From Camelus bactrianus (Eukaryota > Chordata > Mammalia > Artiodactyla > Camelidae): DNA of 64,000 nucleotides. Shown here one piece after another: positions 1-12,700 of this stretch. Position 1 is the stretch's first letter; each line of letters begins with the position of its first letter. Location of the stretch: positions 39,838,501-39,902,500 of the forward strand of contig NC_133558.1 of NCBI RefSeq assembly GCF_048773025.1, in the 5' to 3' direction. The notes under the pieces are model-generated. The model saw nothing but the letters and a program-made list of their open reading frames with translations. It ran no database searches and was not told the DNA's origin. The translations under genes and the position numbers were made by a program.

Positions 1-754
1 GCCTGGGGACATGATGCGGGCTTGGGGAGATGAAGCAGGTGTAGGTTGGTGAGGTCGGCTTGGGAACATTTGGGCCTGGAATCACGATGCAAGCTTGGGG
101 AGATAAAGTGCGCTTGGGGAGATGTGGGCTTGGGAACAAGATGCAGGCTTGGAGAGATGATGCGGGCTTGGGGAGATCATGGTGATTTGGGGTGATGATG
201 TAGGCTTAGTAATATGTCGGCTTGAAGACATGATGTGTGCTTGAGAGCATGATGTGGGCTTGGGGAGATGATTGGGCTTGGGGCGATGATGTGGGCTTGG
301 GGAGATGGTGTGTGCTTAGAGATATGTCAGCTTGGAGACATTATGTGGGCTTGGGGAGAAGATTGCTCTTCGGGAGATGATGTGGGCTTGGGGACATGAT
401 TGGGCTTGGGGTGCTGATGTGGTCTTGGGGAGATGATTGGGCTTGGGGAGATGATGCGGGCTTTGGAAATGATGCAGGCTTGGGAAAATTATGTGCCTTT
501 TGGGAGATGTGGTGTTGGGGAAATGATGCGGGCTTGGGAAATGATGCAGGCTTGGGGAAAGTATGTGCCTTTTGGGAGATGCGGGCTTTTGGACATGATG
601 CGGGCTTAGGGAGATGAAGCAGGTTTAGGGATGTGAGGTCGGCTTGGGGACATGTGGGCTTGGAAACATGATGCATACTTGGGGAGATCATGTGGGCTTG
701 ATGACACGATGTGGGCTTGGTGAGAAGACTAGGCTTCAGGAGATGATGTGGGCA
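1..754 (+). repeat. Satellite, left-edge partial block
   Basis: Window-edge fragment of the array. Positions 1-340 match about 6701-7040 (GAAGCAGGTGTAGGTTGGTGAG is shared in shorter pieces, as is the AACAAGATGCAGG variant). The end, near 700-754, matches about 6113-6170. It therefore looks like a rearranged junction of pieces found elsewhere in the array. Confidence 0.8.
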
Positions 755-3199
755 TGGTCAGATGATTGGGCTGTGGAGATCACTCAGGCTTGGGGTGATG
801 ACGCCTTCTTGCGGATATGCTGAAGGCTGATGGAGATGATGTGGACTTAGGAGATGACGTGGGCTTGGGAGATCATGTGGGGTTGAGGAGATGATTTGTC
901 CTTGAGGACATGATGCGGGCTTAGGGTGGTGAGGTCTGTTTGGGGACATGTGGGCCTGGAAACATGATGCGGGCTCATGGATATTATGCTGGCTTGGGGA
1001 CATGACGCAGCCTTGGCTAGATGATGCGGGCTTGGGAAATGATTAGGGCTTGGGGAAATGATTGGGCTTGGGGCGATGATGTGGGCTTGGGGAGATGGTG
1101 TGTGCTTAGAGATATGTCAGCTTGGAGACATTATGTGGGCTTGGGGAGAAGATTGCTCTTCGGGAGATGATGTGGGCTTGAGGAGATGATGTGGGCTTGG
1201 GGAGATGATGCGGGCTTGGGAAAATATGCAGGCTTGGGGAAAGTATGTGCCTTTTGGGAGATGTGGGCTTGTGGACATGATGCGGGCTTAGGGAGATGAA
1301 GCGGGCTTAGGGTGTGAGGTTGGCTTTGGGACATGTGGGCCTGAAAAAATGATGAGGCTTGGGAGATCATGCGGGGTTGCGGAGATGATTTGTCCTTGGG
1401 TACATGATGCGGGCTTAGGGTGGTGAGATCAGCTTGGGGACATGTGGGCCTGGAAACATGATGCGGGATTGGGGAGATGATGCGTGCTTGAGGAGATGAT
1501 GTGGGCATGAGGAGAGTATGTGGGCTCGGGGAGATGATGTTGGCTTGGGTAGATCATGTTGGCTTGGGGAGATGATTTGGGCTTGGGGAGATGATGTGGG
1601 CTTGGGGAAATGATGTGGGCTTGGAGAGATCATGTTGGCTTTCGGAGATGATCTGGGCCTGTGTACATGATGCGGTCTCGGGGACATGATGCAGGCTCGG
1701 TTCCATGATGCGGGCTTGGGAAATGATGCAGACTTAGGGAGATGATTGGGCTTGGGGAAATGATGTGTGGCTGTGTAAATGATTCGGGCTCGCGGATATT
1801 ATGCCGTCTTGGGACATGACGCAGGCTTGGCTAGATGATGCAGGCTTCGGGAATGATGCGGTCTTGGGGAGATGATTGGGCTTGGGGAGATTATGTGGGC
1901 TAGGGGAGATGATTGGGCTTTGGGAGATGATGTGGGCTTGGGGAGATGATGTGGGCTTGGGGAGATGATTGGGCCTGGGGAGAATATGTGAACTTGGGAG
2001 ATGATTGGACTTGGGGAGATGATGTGAGCTTGGGGAGATGATTGGGCTTGGGGAGATGATGGGGGATTGGGAAATGATGTAGTCTTGGAGAAATTATGTG
2101 CCTTTTGAGAGATGTGGGCCTGGGGACATGGTGAGGGCTTGGGGAGATGAAGCCGGTGTAGGGTGGTGAGGTCGGCTTGGGAACATTTGGGCCTGGAATC
2201 ACGATGCAAGCTTGGGGAGATAATGTGCGCTTGGGGAGATGTGGGCTTGGGAACATGATGCAGGCTTGGAGAGATGATTCGGGCTTGGGAAATGATGCAG
2301 GCTTGGGGAAATTATGTGCCTTTTGGGAGTCGTGGGCTTGGGGACATGATGCGGGCTTGGGGAGATGAAGCAGGCTTAGGGTTGTGAGGTCGGCTTGGGG
2401 ACATGTGGATTTTTAAACATGATGCAGGCTTGGGGAGACTATGTGGGCTCAGGGAGATGATGTGGGCTTGTGGAGATCATGTTGGCTTGGGGAGATGAAG
2501 TGTTCCTGTGTAAATGATGCGGGCTCGCAGATATAATGCCGGCTTGGGGACAGGATGCAAGCTTGGCTAGATGATGCGGGCGTGGGAAATGATGTGGGCT
2601 GGGGAGATGATTGGGCTTGGGGAGATGATGTGGGCTTGGGGAGATCGTGGAGGTTTGGGGAGATGATGTGGGCTTAGTAATATGTCGGCTTGAAGACATG
2701 ATGTGTGCTTGAGGGCATGATGTGTGCTTGGGGAGATGATTGGGCTTCGGGAGATGATGTGTGCTTGGGAAATGATGCAGTCTTGGGGAAATTATGTGCC
2801 TTTTGAGAGATGTGGTATTGGGGACATGATGCGGGCTTGGGGAGATGAAGCAGGTTTAGGGATGTGAGGTCGGCTTGGGGACATGTGGGCTTGGAAACAT
2901 GATGCATACTTGGGGAGATCATGTGGGCTTGATGACATGATGTGGGCTTGGTGAGAAGATTAGGCTTCGGGAGATGATGTGGGCTTGGGAAGATGATTGG
3001 GCTTGGGGAGATGATGTGGGATTGGGAAATGTTGAAGGCTTGGAGAAATTATGTGCCTTTCGGGAGATGTGGGCCTGGGGATATGATGCGGGCTTGGGGA
3101 GATGAAGCGGGCTTAGGGTGTGAGGTCGGCTTCGGGACATGTGGGCCTGAAAAAATGAGGCTTGGGGAGATAATGTAGGCTTGGGGAGATGTGGGCTTG
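755..3199 (+). repeat. Satellite lead module, copy 1
   Basis: About 2.4 kb of monomers that recur at 23660-26104, exactly 22905 bp to the right, with only scattered single-base differences. It starts where the GGTCAGATGATTGGGCTGTGG variant begins and runs into the first 6.5-kb block. A more diverged relative of part of it (about 1799-3200) appears near 36012-37380 at the right end of the array. Confidence 0.85.
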
Positions 3200-6100
3200 T
3201 GGACATGATGCAGGCTTAGGGAGATGAAGCGGGCTGAGGGTGTGAGGTCGGCTTCGGGACATGTGGGCCTGAAAAAATGAGGCTTGGGGAGATAATGTAG
3301 GCTTGGGGAGATGTGGGCTTGGGGATTTGATGCAGGCTTGGAGAGATGACATGGGCTCTTGGAGATGATGTGGGCTCGGGGAATGAAAGTGGGCTTAGAG
3401 ACATTTCTCGGGCTTGCAGACATGAATTGAGTGTGCTGACATGACACAGGCTCTGGGACATGATGCCGGCTTGGGGACACGACACGGGTTCATGGAGATG
3501 ACGTGGGCTTGGAGAGATGATGCGGGCTTGGTGAGATGATGTGGGATTGGGGAGATTATGTGGGCTTGGGGGGATCATGTTGGCTTGGGGAGATGATTGG
3601 GCTTCGAGAGATGATGTGGTCTTGGGAAATGATGCAGGCTTGTGAAAATTGTGTGCCTTTTGGGAGATGTGGGTTTGTGGACATGATGCGGGCTTGGGGA
3701 GATGAAGCGGGCTTAGAGTTGTGCGGTCAGCTTGGGGACATGTGGGCCTGGAAACATGATGCATACTTGGGGAGATCATGTGGGCTTGTGTAGATGTGGG
3801 CTTGGGGACATGATGCAGCCTTGGGGAGATGACGCGTGCTTGGTGAGACGACAAGGGCTCATGGAGATGATGGGTGATCGGGGAGTGAAAGTGGGCTTAC
3901 AGACATTTCTCGGGCTTGCAGACATGAATTGAGTGTGCTGACATGACACAGGCTCTGGGACATGATGCCAGCTCGGGAAAACCACACGGGTTCAGGGAGA
4001 TGACATGGGCTTGGAGAGATGATGCGGGCTTGGTCAGATGATTGGGCTGTGGAGATCACTCAGGCTTGGGGTGATGACGCCTTCTTGCGGATATGCTGAA
4101 GGCTGATGGAGATGATGAGGATTTCGGAGATGACGTGGGGTTGGGGGATCATGCGGGGTTGCGGAGATGATTTGTCCTTGGGGACATGATGCGGGCTTAG
4201 GGTGGTGAGGTCTGCTTGGGGACATGTGGGCCTGGAAACATGATGCATACTTGGGAGGTCATGTGGGCTTGTGAAGATGTGGGCTTGGGGACATGATGCA
4301 TGCTTGGAGAGATGATTCGGGCTTGTGAGATGACATGGGCTCATGGAGATGATGGGGGCTCGGGGAGTGAAAGTGGGCTTAGAGACATTTCTCGGGATTG
4401 CAGACATGAATTGAGTGTGCTGACATGACACAGGCTCTGGGACATGATGCCGGCTCGGGGACACGACACGGGATCAGGGAGATGACGTGGGCTTGGAGAG
4501 ATGATGCGGGCTTGGTCAGATGATTGGGCTGTGGAGATCACTCAGGCTTGGGGTGATGACGCCTTCTTGCGGATATGCTGAAGGCTGACGGAGATGATGC
4601 GGACTTAGGAGATGACGTGGGCTTGGGAGATCATGTGGGGTTGAGGAGATGATTTGTCCTTGAGGACATGATGCGGGCTTAGGGTGGTGAGGTCTGTTTG
4701 GGGACATGTGGGCCTGGAAACATGATGCGGGCTCATGGATATTATGCTGGCTTGGGGACATGACGCAGCCTTGGCTAGATGATGCGGGCTTGGGAAATGA
4801 TTAGGGCTTGGGGAAATGATTGGGCTTGGGGCGATGATGTGGGCTTGGGGAGATGGTGTGTGCTTAGAGATATGTCAGCTTGGAGACATTATGTGGGCTT
4901 GGGGAGAAGATTGCTCTTCGGGAGATGATGTGGGCTTGAGGAGATGATGTGGGCTTGGGGAGATGATGTGGGCTTGGGAAATGATGCAGGCTTGGGGAAA
5001 TTATGTGCCTTTTGGGAGATGTGGTATTGGGGACATGATGCGGGCTTGGGAAATGATGCAGGCTTGGGGAAAGTATGTGCCTTTTGAGACATGTGGGCTT
5101 GTGGACATGATGCGGGCTTAGGGAGATGAAGCGGGCTTAGGGTGTGAGGTTGGCTTTGGGACATGTGGGCCTGAAAAAATGATGAGGCTTGGGAGATCAT
5201 GCGGGGTTGCGGAGATGATTTGTCCTTGGGTACATGATGCGGGCTTAGGGTGGTGAGATCAGCTTGGGGACATGTGGGCCTGGAAACATGATGCGGGATT
5301 GGGGAGATGATGCGGGCTTGAGGAGATGATGTGGGCATGGGGAGAGTATGTGGGCTCGGGTAGATGATGTTGGCTTGGGTAGATCATGTTGGCTTGGGGA
5401 GATGATGTGGGCTTGGGGAGATGATGTGGGCTTGGGGAAATGATGTGGGCTTGGAGAGATCATGTTGGCTTTCGGAGATGATCTGGGCCTGTGTACATGA
5501 TGCGGTCTCGGGGACATGATGCAGGCTCGGTTCCATGATGCGGGCTTGGGAAATGATGCAGACTTAGGGAGATGATTGGGCTTGGGGAAATGATGTGTGG
5601 CTGTGTAAATGATTCGGGCTCGCGGATATTATGCCGTCTTGGGACATGACGCAGGCTTGGCTAGATGATGCAGGCTTCGGGAATGATGCGGTCTTGGGGA
5701 GATGATTGGGCTTGGGGAGATGATGGGGGATTGGGAAATGATGTAGTCTTGGAGAAATTATGTGCCTTTTGAGAGATGTGGGCCTGGGTACATGTTGAGG
5801 GCTTGGGGAGATGAAGCCGGTGTAGGGTGGTGAGGTCGGCTTGGGAACATTTGGGCCTGGAATCACGATGCAAGCTTGGGGAGATAATGTGCGCTTGGGG
5901 AGATGTGGGCTTGGGAACATAATGCAGGCTTGGAGAGATGATTCGGGCTTGGGAAATGATGCAGGCTTGGGGAAAGTATGTGCCTTTTGGGAGATGCGGG
6001 CTTTTGGACATGATGCGGGCTTAGGGAGATGAAGCGGGTTTAGGGATGTGAGGTCGGCTTGGGGACATGTGGGCTTGGAAACATGATGCATACTTGGGGA

Positions 6101-9100
6101 GATCATGTGGGCTTGATGACACGATGTGGGCTTGGTGAGAAGACTAGGCTTCGGGAGATGATGTGGGCTTGGTCAGATGATTGGGCTGTGGAGATCACTC
6201 AGGCTTGGGGTGATGACGCCTTCTTGCGGATATGCTGAAGGCTGATGGAGATGATGCGGACTTAGGAGATGACGTGGGCTTGGGAGATCATGTGGGGTTG
6301 AGGAGATGATTTGTCCTTGAGGACATGATGCGGGCTTAGGGTGGTGAGGTCTGTTTGGGGACATGTGGGCCTGGAAACATGATGCGGGCTCATGGATATT
6401 ATGCTGGCTTGGGGACATGACGCAGCCTTGGCTAGATGATGCGGGCTTGGGAAATGATTAGGGCTTGGGGAAATGATTGGGCTTGGGGCGATGATGTGGG
6501 CTTGGGGAGATGGTGTGTGCTTAGAGATATGTCAGCTTGGAGACATTATGTGGGCTTGGGGAGAAGATTGCTCTTCGGGAGATGATGTGGGCTTGAGGAG
6601 ATGATGTGGGCTTGGGGAGATGATGTGGGCTTGGGGAGATGATGGGGGATTGGGAAATGATGCAGTCTTGGAGAAATTATGTGCCTTTTGAGAGATGTGG
6701 GCCTGGGGACATGATGCGGGCTTGGGGAGATGAAGCAGGTGTAGGTTGGTGAGGTCGGCTTGGGAACATTTGGGCCTGGAATCACGATGCAAGCTTGGGG
6801 AGATAAAGTGCGCTTGGGGAGATGTGGGCTTGGGAACAAGATGCAGGCTTGGAGAGATGATGCGGGCTTGGGGAGATCATGGTGATTTGGGGTGATGATG
6901 TAGGCTTAGTAATATGTCGGCTTGAAGACATGATGTGTGCTTGAGAGCATGATGTGGGCTTGGGGAGATGATTGGGCTTGGGGAGATGATGTGGGATTTG
7001 GAAAAGATGCAGGCTCGGGGAAATTATGTGCCTTTTGGGAGATGTGGGCTTGGGGATATGATGCGGGCTTGGGGAGATGATGTGGGATTGGGGAGATGAT
7101 GTGGGGTTGTGGAGACTATGTGGGCTCGGGAAGATGATGTGGGCTTTGAAAATGATGCACGCTTGGGGAATGTATGCGGGCTTGGGGAGATGATGTGGGC
7201 TCGGGGAGATGATGCGGGCTTGGGGAGATGATGTGGGCTCAGGGAGATTATGTGGGCTTGTGGAGCTGATGTGGGCTTGGGGAGATCATGATCGCATGTG
7301 GAGATGATGTGCGTTTAGGAAGATCATGTTGGCTTGGGGAGATCATGTGGGCCTGAATAAATGATGCGGGCTCGTGGATAATATGCTGGCTTGGGGACAT
7401 GACGCAGCCTTGGCTAGATGATGCGGGCTTGGGAAATGATTAGGGCTTGGGGAAATGATTGGGCTTGGGGCGATGATGTGGGCTTGGGGAGATGGTGTGT
7501 GCTTAGAGATATGTCAGCTTGGAGACATTATGTGGGCTTGGGGAGAAGATTGCTCTTCGGGAGATGATGTGGGCTTGGGGAGATGATTGGGCTTGGGGTG
7601 CTGATGTGGGCTTGGGGAGATGATTGGGCTTGGGGAGATGATGCGGGCTTTGGAAATGATGCAGGCTTGGGGAAATTATGTGCCTTTTGGGAGATGTGGG
7701 CTTGTGGACATGATGCGGGCTTAGGGAGATGAAGCGGGCTTAGGGTGTGAGGTTGGCTTTGGGACATGTGGGCCTGAAAAAATGATGAGGCTTGGGAGAT
7801 CATGCGGGGTTGCGGAGATGATTTGTCCTTGGGTACATGATGTGGGCTTAGGGTGGTGCGATCAGCTTGGGGACATGTGGCCCTGGAAACGTGATGCAGG
7901 ATTGGGGAGATGAGGTGGGCTTGAGGAGATAATGTGGGCATGGGGAGAGTATGTGGGCTTGGGTAGATCATGTTGTCTTGGGGAGATGATGTGTGCTTGG
8001 GGAGATGATGTGTGCTTGTGGAGATGATGTGGACTTGGGGAGATCATGTTTTTTTGGGGACATGATGTGGGCTTACAGATATGTTTGCTTGGAGACATGA
8101 TGTGTGCTTGATGACATTATGTAGGCTTGGTGAGAAGACTGGGCTTCGGTAGATGATGTGCACTTGGGGAGATGATTGGTCTTGGGGAGATGATGTGGGC
8201 TTGGGGAGTTGATTGGGCTTGGGGAGATGATGTTGGCTTGGCGAGATGATGTGGGCTTGGGGAGTTGATTGGGCTTGGGGAGATGATGAGGGCTTGAGAG
8301 ATGATGCAGGCTTGTTGAAATTATATGCCTTTTGGGAGATGTGGGCTTGTGGACATGATGCAGGCTTAGGGAGATGAAGCGAGCTGAGGGTGTGAGGTCG
8401 GCTTCGGGATATGTGGGCCTGAAAAAATGAGGCTTGGGGAGATAATGTAGGCTTGGGGAGATGTGGGCTTGGGGATTTGATGCAGGCTTGGAGAGATGAC
8501 ATGGGCTCCTGGAAATGATGGGGGCTCAGGGAGTGAAAGTGGGCTTACAGACATTTCTCGGGCTTGCAGACATGAATTGAGTGTGCTGACATGACACAGG
8601 CTCTGGGACATGATGCCGGCTCCGGGACACGACACGGGTTCAGGGAGATGACGTGGGCTTGGAGAGATGATGCGGGCTTGGGGAGATGATTGGGCTGTGG
8701 GAGATCACTCAGGCTTGGGGTGATGACACCTTCTTGCGGTAATGCTGGAGGCTCAGGGAGATGATGCGGGCTTAGGAGATGATGTGGGCTTGGGAGATCA
8801 TGCGGTGTTGCGGAGAAGATTTGTCCTTGGGGACATGATGCAGTCTTAGGGTGGTGAGATCAGCTTGGGGAAATGTGGGCCTGGAAACATGGTGCGGGCT
8901 TGGGGAGATGATGTGGGTTTGGGGAGATGTTGTGGGCTTTTGGGAATCATGTTGGTTTGGGGAGATGATTGGGCTTTGGGAGATGATGTGGGCTTGGGGA
9001 GTTGATTGGGTGTGGGGAGTTGATATGAGCTTGGGGAGATGATTGGGCTTCAGCAGACGATGTGGTCTTGGGAAATGATGCAGGCTTGTGGAAAGTGTGT

Positions 9101-9730
9101 GCCTTTTGGGAGATGTGGGTTTGTGGACATGATGCGGGCTTGGGCTGATTAAGCGGGCTTAGGAATGTGAGGTCGGCTTGGGGACATGTGGGCTTGGAAA
9201 CATGATGCATACTTGGGGAGATCACGTGGGCTTGTGAAGATGTGGGCTTGGGGACATGATGCAGGCTTGGAGAGATGATTCGGGCTTGGGACATGATGCA
9301 GCCTTGGAGAGATGATGCGGGCTTGGGGAGATGATTGGGCTGTGGAGATCACTCAGGCTTTGGGTGATGACGCCTTCTTGCTGTAATGCTGGAGGCTCAG
9401 GGAGATGATGCGGGCTTAGGAGATGATGTGGGCTTGGGAGATCATGCGGTGTTGCGGCGAAGATTTGTCCTTGGGGACATGATGCAGTCTTAGGGTGGTG
9501 AGATCAGCTTGGGGATATGTGGGCCTGGAAACATGGTGCGGGCTTGGGGAGATGATGTGGGATTGGGGAGATGATGTGGGCTTGTGTGGATCATGTTGGC
9601 TCGGGGAGATATGTGGATTTTGAAAATCATGCACGCTTGGGGAATGTATGCGGGCTTGAGGAGATGATGAGGGTTTGAGAAATGATGCAGGCTTGTTGAA
9701 ATTATATGCCTTTTGGGAGATGTGGGCTTG
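3200..9730 (+). repeat. 6.5-kb higher-order repeat, copy 1
   Basis: First copy of a 6531-bp block. Landmark variants (for example ACATTTCTCGGGCTTGCAG at 3401, 3903, 4385 and 8551) reappear 6531 bp later. Differences from copy 2 are rare single bases. The same block appears again at 26105-32634. Boundaries are approximate because neighbouring monomers resemble each other. Confidence 0.88.
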
Positions 9731-12700
9731 TGGACATGATGCAGGCTTAGGGAGATGAAGCGGGCTGAGGGTGTGAGGTCGGCTTCGGGACATGTGGGCC
9801 TGAAAAAATGAGGCTTGGGGAGATAATGTAGGCTTGGGGAGATGTGGGCTTGGGGATTTGATGCAGGCTTGGAGAGATGACATGGGCTCTTGGAGATGAT
9901 GTGGGCTCGGGGAGTGAAAGTGGGCTTAGAGACATTTCTCGGGCTTGCAGACATGAATTGAGTGTGCTGACATGACACAGGCTCTGGGACATGATGCCGG
10001 CTTGGGGACACGACACGGGTTCATGGAGATGACGTGGGCTTGGAGAGATGATGCGGGCTTGGTGAGATGATGTGGGATTGGGGAGATTATGTGGGCTTGG
10101 GGGGATCATGTTGGCTTGGGGAGATGATTGGGCTTCGAGAGATGATGTGGTCTTGGGAAATGATGCAGGCTTGTGAAAATTGTGTGCCTTTTGGGAGATG
10201 TGGGTTTGTGGACATGATGCGGGCTTGGGGAGATGAAGCGGGCTTAGAGTTGTGCGGTCAGCTTGGGGACATGTGGGCCTGGAAACATGATGCATACTTG
10301 GGGAGATCATGTGGGCTTGTGTAGATGTGGGCTTGGGGACATGATGCAGCCTTGGGGAGATGACGCGTGCTTGGTGAGACGACAAGGGCTCATGGAGATG
10401 ATGGGTGATCGGGGAGTGAAAGTGGGCTTACAGACATTTCTCGGGCTTGCAGACATGAATTGAGTGTGCTGACATGACACAGGCTCTGGGACATGATGCC
10501 AGCTCGGGAAAACCACACGGGTTCAGGGAGATGACATGGGCTTGGAGAGATGATGCGGGCTTGGTCAGATGATTGGGCTGTGGAGATCACTCAGGCTTGG
10601 GGTGATGACGCCTTCTTGCGGATATGCTGAAGGCTGATGGAGATGATGAGGATTTCGGAGATGACGTGGGGTTGGGGGATCATGCGGGGTTGCGGAGATG
10701 ATTTGTCCTTGGGGACATGATGCGGGCTTAGGGTGGTGAGGTCTGCTTGGGGACATGTGGGCCTGGAAACATGATGCATACTTGGGAGGTCATGTGGGCT
10801 TGTGAAGATGTGGGCTTGGGGACATGATGCATGCTTGGAGAGATGATTTGGGCTTGTGAGATGACATGGGCTCATGGAGATGATGGGGGCTCGGGGAGTG
10901 AAAGTGGGCTTAGAGACATTTCTCGGGATTGCAGACATGAATTGAGTGTGCTGACATGACACAGTCTCTGGGACATGATGCCGGCTCGGGGACACGACAC
11001 GGGATCAGGGAGATGACGTGGGCTTGGAGAGATGATGCGGGCTTGGTCAGATGATTGGGCTGTGGAGATCACTCAGGCTTGGGGTGATGACGCCTTCTTG
11101 CGGATATGCTGAAGGCTGACGGAGATGATGCGGACTTAGGAGATGACGTGGGCTTGGGAGATCATGTGGGGTTGAGGAGATGATTTGTCCTTGAGGACAT
11201 GATGCGGGCTTAGGGTGGTGAGGTCTGTTTGGGGACATGTGGGCCTGGAAACATGATGCGGGCTCATGGATATTATGCTGGCTTGGGGACATGACGCAGC
11301 CTTGGCTAGATGATGCGGGCTTGGGAAATGATTAGGGCTTGGGGAAATGATTGGGCTTGGGGCGATGATGTGGGCTTGGGGAGATGGTGTGTGCTTAGAG
11401 ATATGTCAGCTTGGAGACATTATGTGGGCTTGGGGAGAAGATTGCTCTTCGGGAGATGATGTGGGCTTGAGGAGATGATGTGGGCTTGGGGAGATGATGT
11501 GGGCTTGGGAAATGATGCAGGCTTGGGGAAATTATGTGCCTTTTGGGAGATGTGGTATTGGGGACATGATGCGGGCTTGGGAAATGATGCAGGCTTGGGG
11601 AAAGTATGTGCCTTTTGAGACATGTGGGCTTGTGGACATGATGCGGGCTTAGGGAGATGAAGCGGGCTTAGGGTGTGAGGTTGGCTTTGGGACATGTGGG
11701 CCTGAAAAAATGATGAGGCTTGGGAGATCATGCGGGGTTGCGGAGATGATTTGTCCTTGGGTACATGATGCGGGCTTAGGGTGGTGAGATCAGCTTGGGG
11801 ACATGTGGGCCTGGAAACATGATGCGGGATTGGGGAGATGATGCGGGCTTGAGGAGATGATGTGGGCATGGGGAGAGTATGTGGGCTCGGGTAGATGATG
11901 TTGGCTTGGGTAGATCATGTTGGCTTGGGGAGATGATGTGGGCTTGGGGAGATGATGTGGGCTTGGGGAAATGATGTGGGCTTGGAGAGATCATGTTGGC
12001 TTTCGGAGATGATCTGGGCCTGTGTACATGATGCGGTCTCGGGGACATGATGCAGGCTCGGTTCCATGATGCGGGCTTGGGAAATGATGCAGACTTAGGG
12101 AGATGATTGGGCTTGGGGAAATGATGTGTGGCTGTGTAAATGATTCGGGCTCGCGGATATTATGCCGTCTTGGGACATGACGCAGGCTTGGCTAGATGAT
12201 GCAGGCTTCGGGAATGATGCGGTCTTGGGGAGATGATTGGGCTTGGGGAGATGATGGGGGATTGGGAAATGATGTAGTCTTGGAGAAATTATGTGCCTTT
12301 TGAGAGATGTGGGCCTGGGTACATGTTGAGGGCTTGGGGAGATGAAGCCGGTGTAGGGTGGTGAGGTCGGCTTGGGAACATTTGGGCCTGGAATCACGAT
12401 GCAAGCTTGGGGAGATAATGTGCGCTTGGGGAGATGTGGGCTTGGGAACATAATGCAGGCTTGGAGAGATGATTCGGGCTTGGGAAATGATGCAGGCTTG
12501 GGGAAAGTATGTGCCTTTTGGGAGATGCGGGCTTTTGGACATGATGCGGGCTTAGGGAGATGAAGCGGGTTTAGGGATGTGAGGTCGGCTTGGGGACATG
12601 TGGGCTTGGAAACATGATGCATACTTGGGGAGATCATGTGGGCTTGATGACACGATGTGGGCTTGGTGAGAAGACTAGGCTTCGGGAGATGATGTGGGCT

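Noticed and set aside
3216-3854. 212-residue minus-strand open frame, also at 9747 and 26121, as a protein-coding gene
   Set aside because: It is the translation of satellite monomers (19-residue P/S/H-rich repeat). It has no start context, splice structure or non-repeat domain, and its length follows the block structure only.
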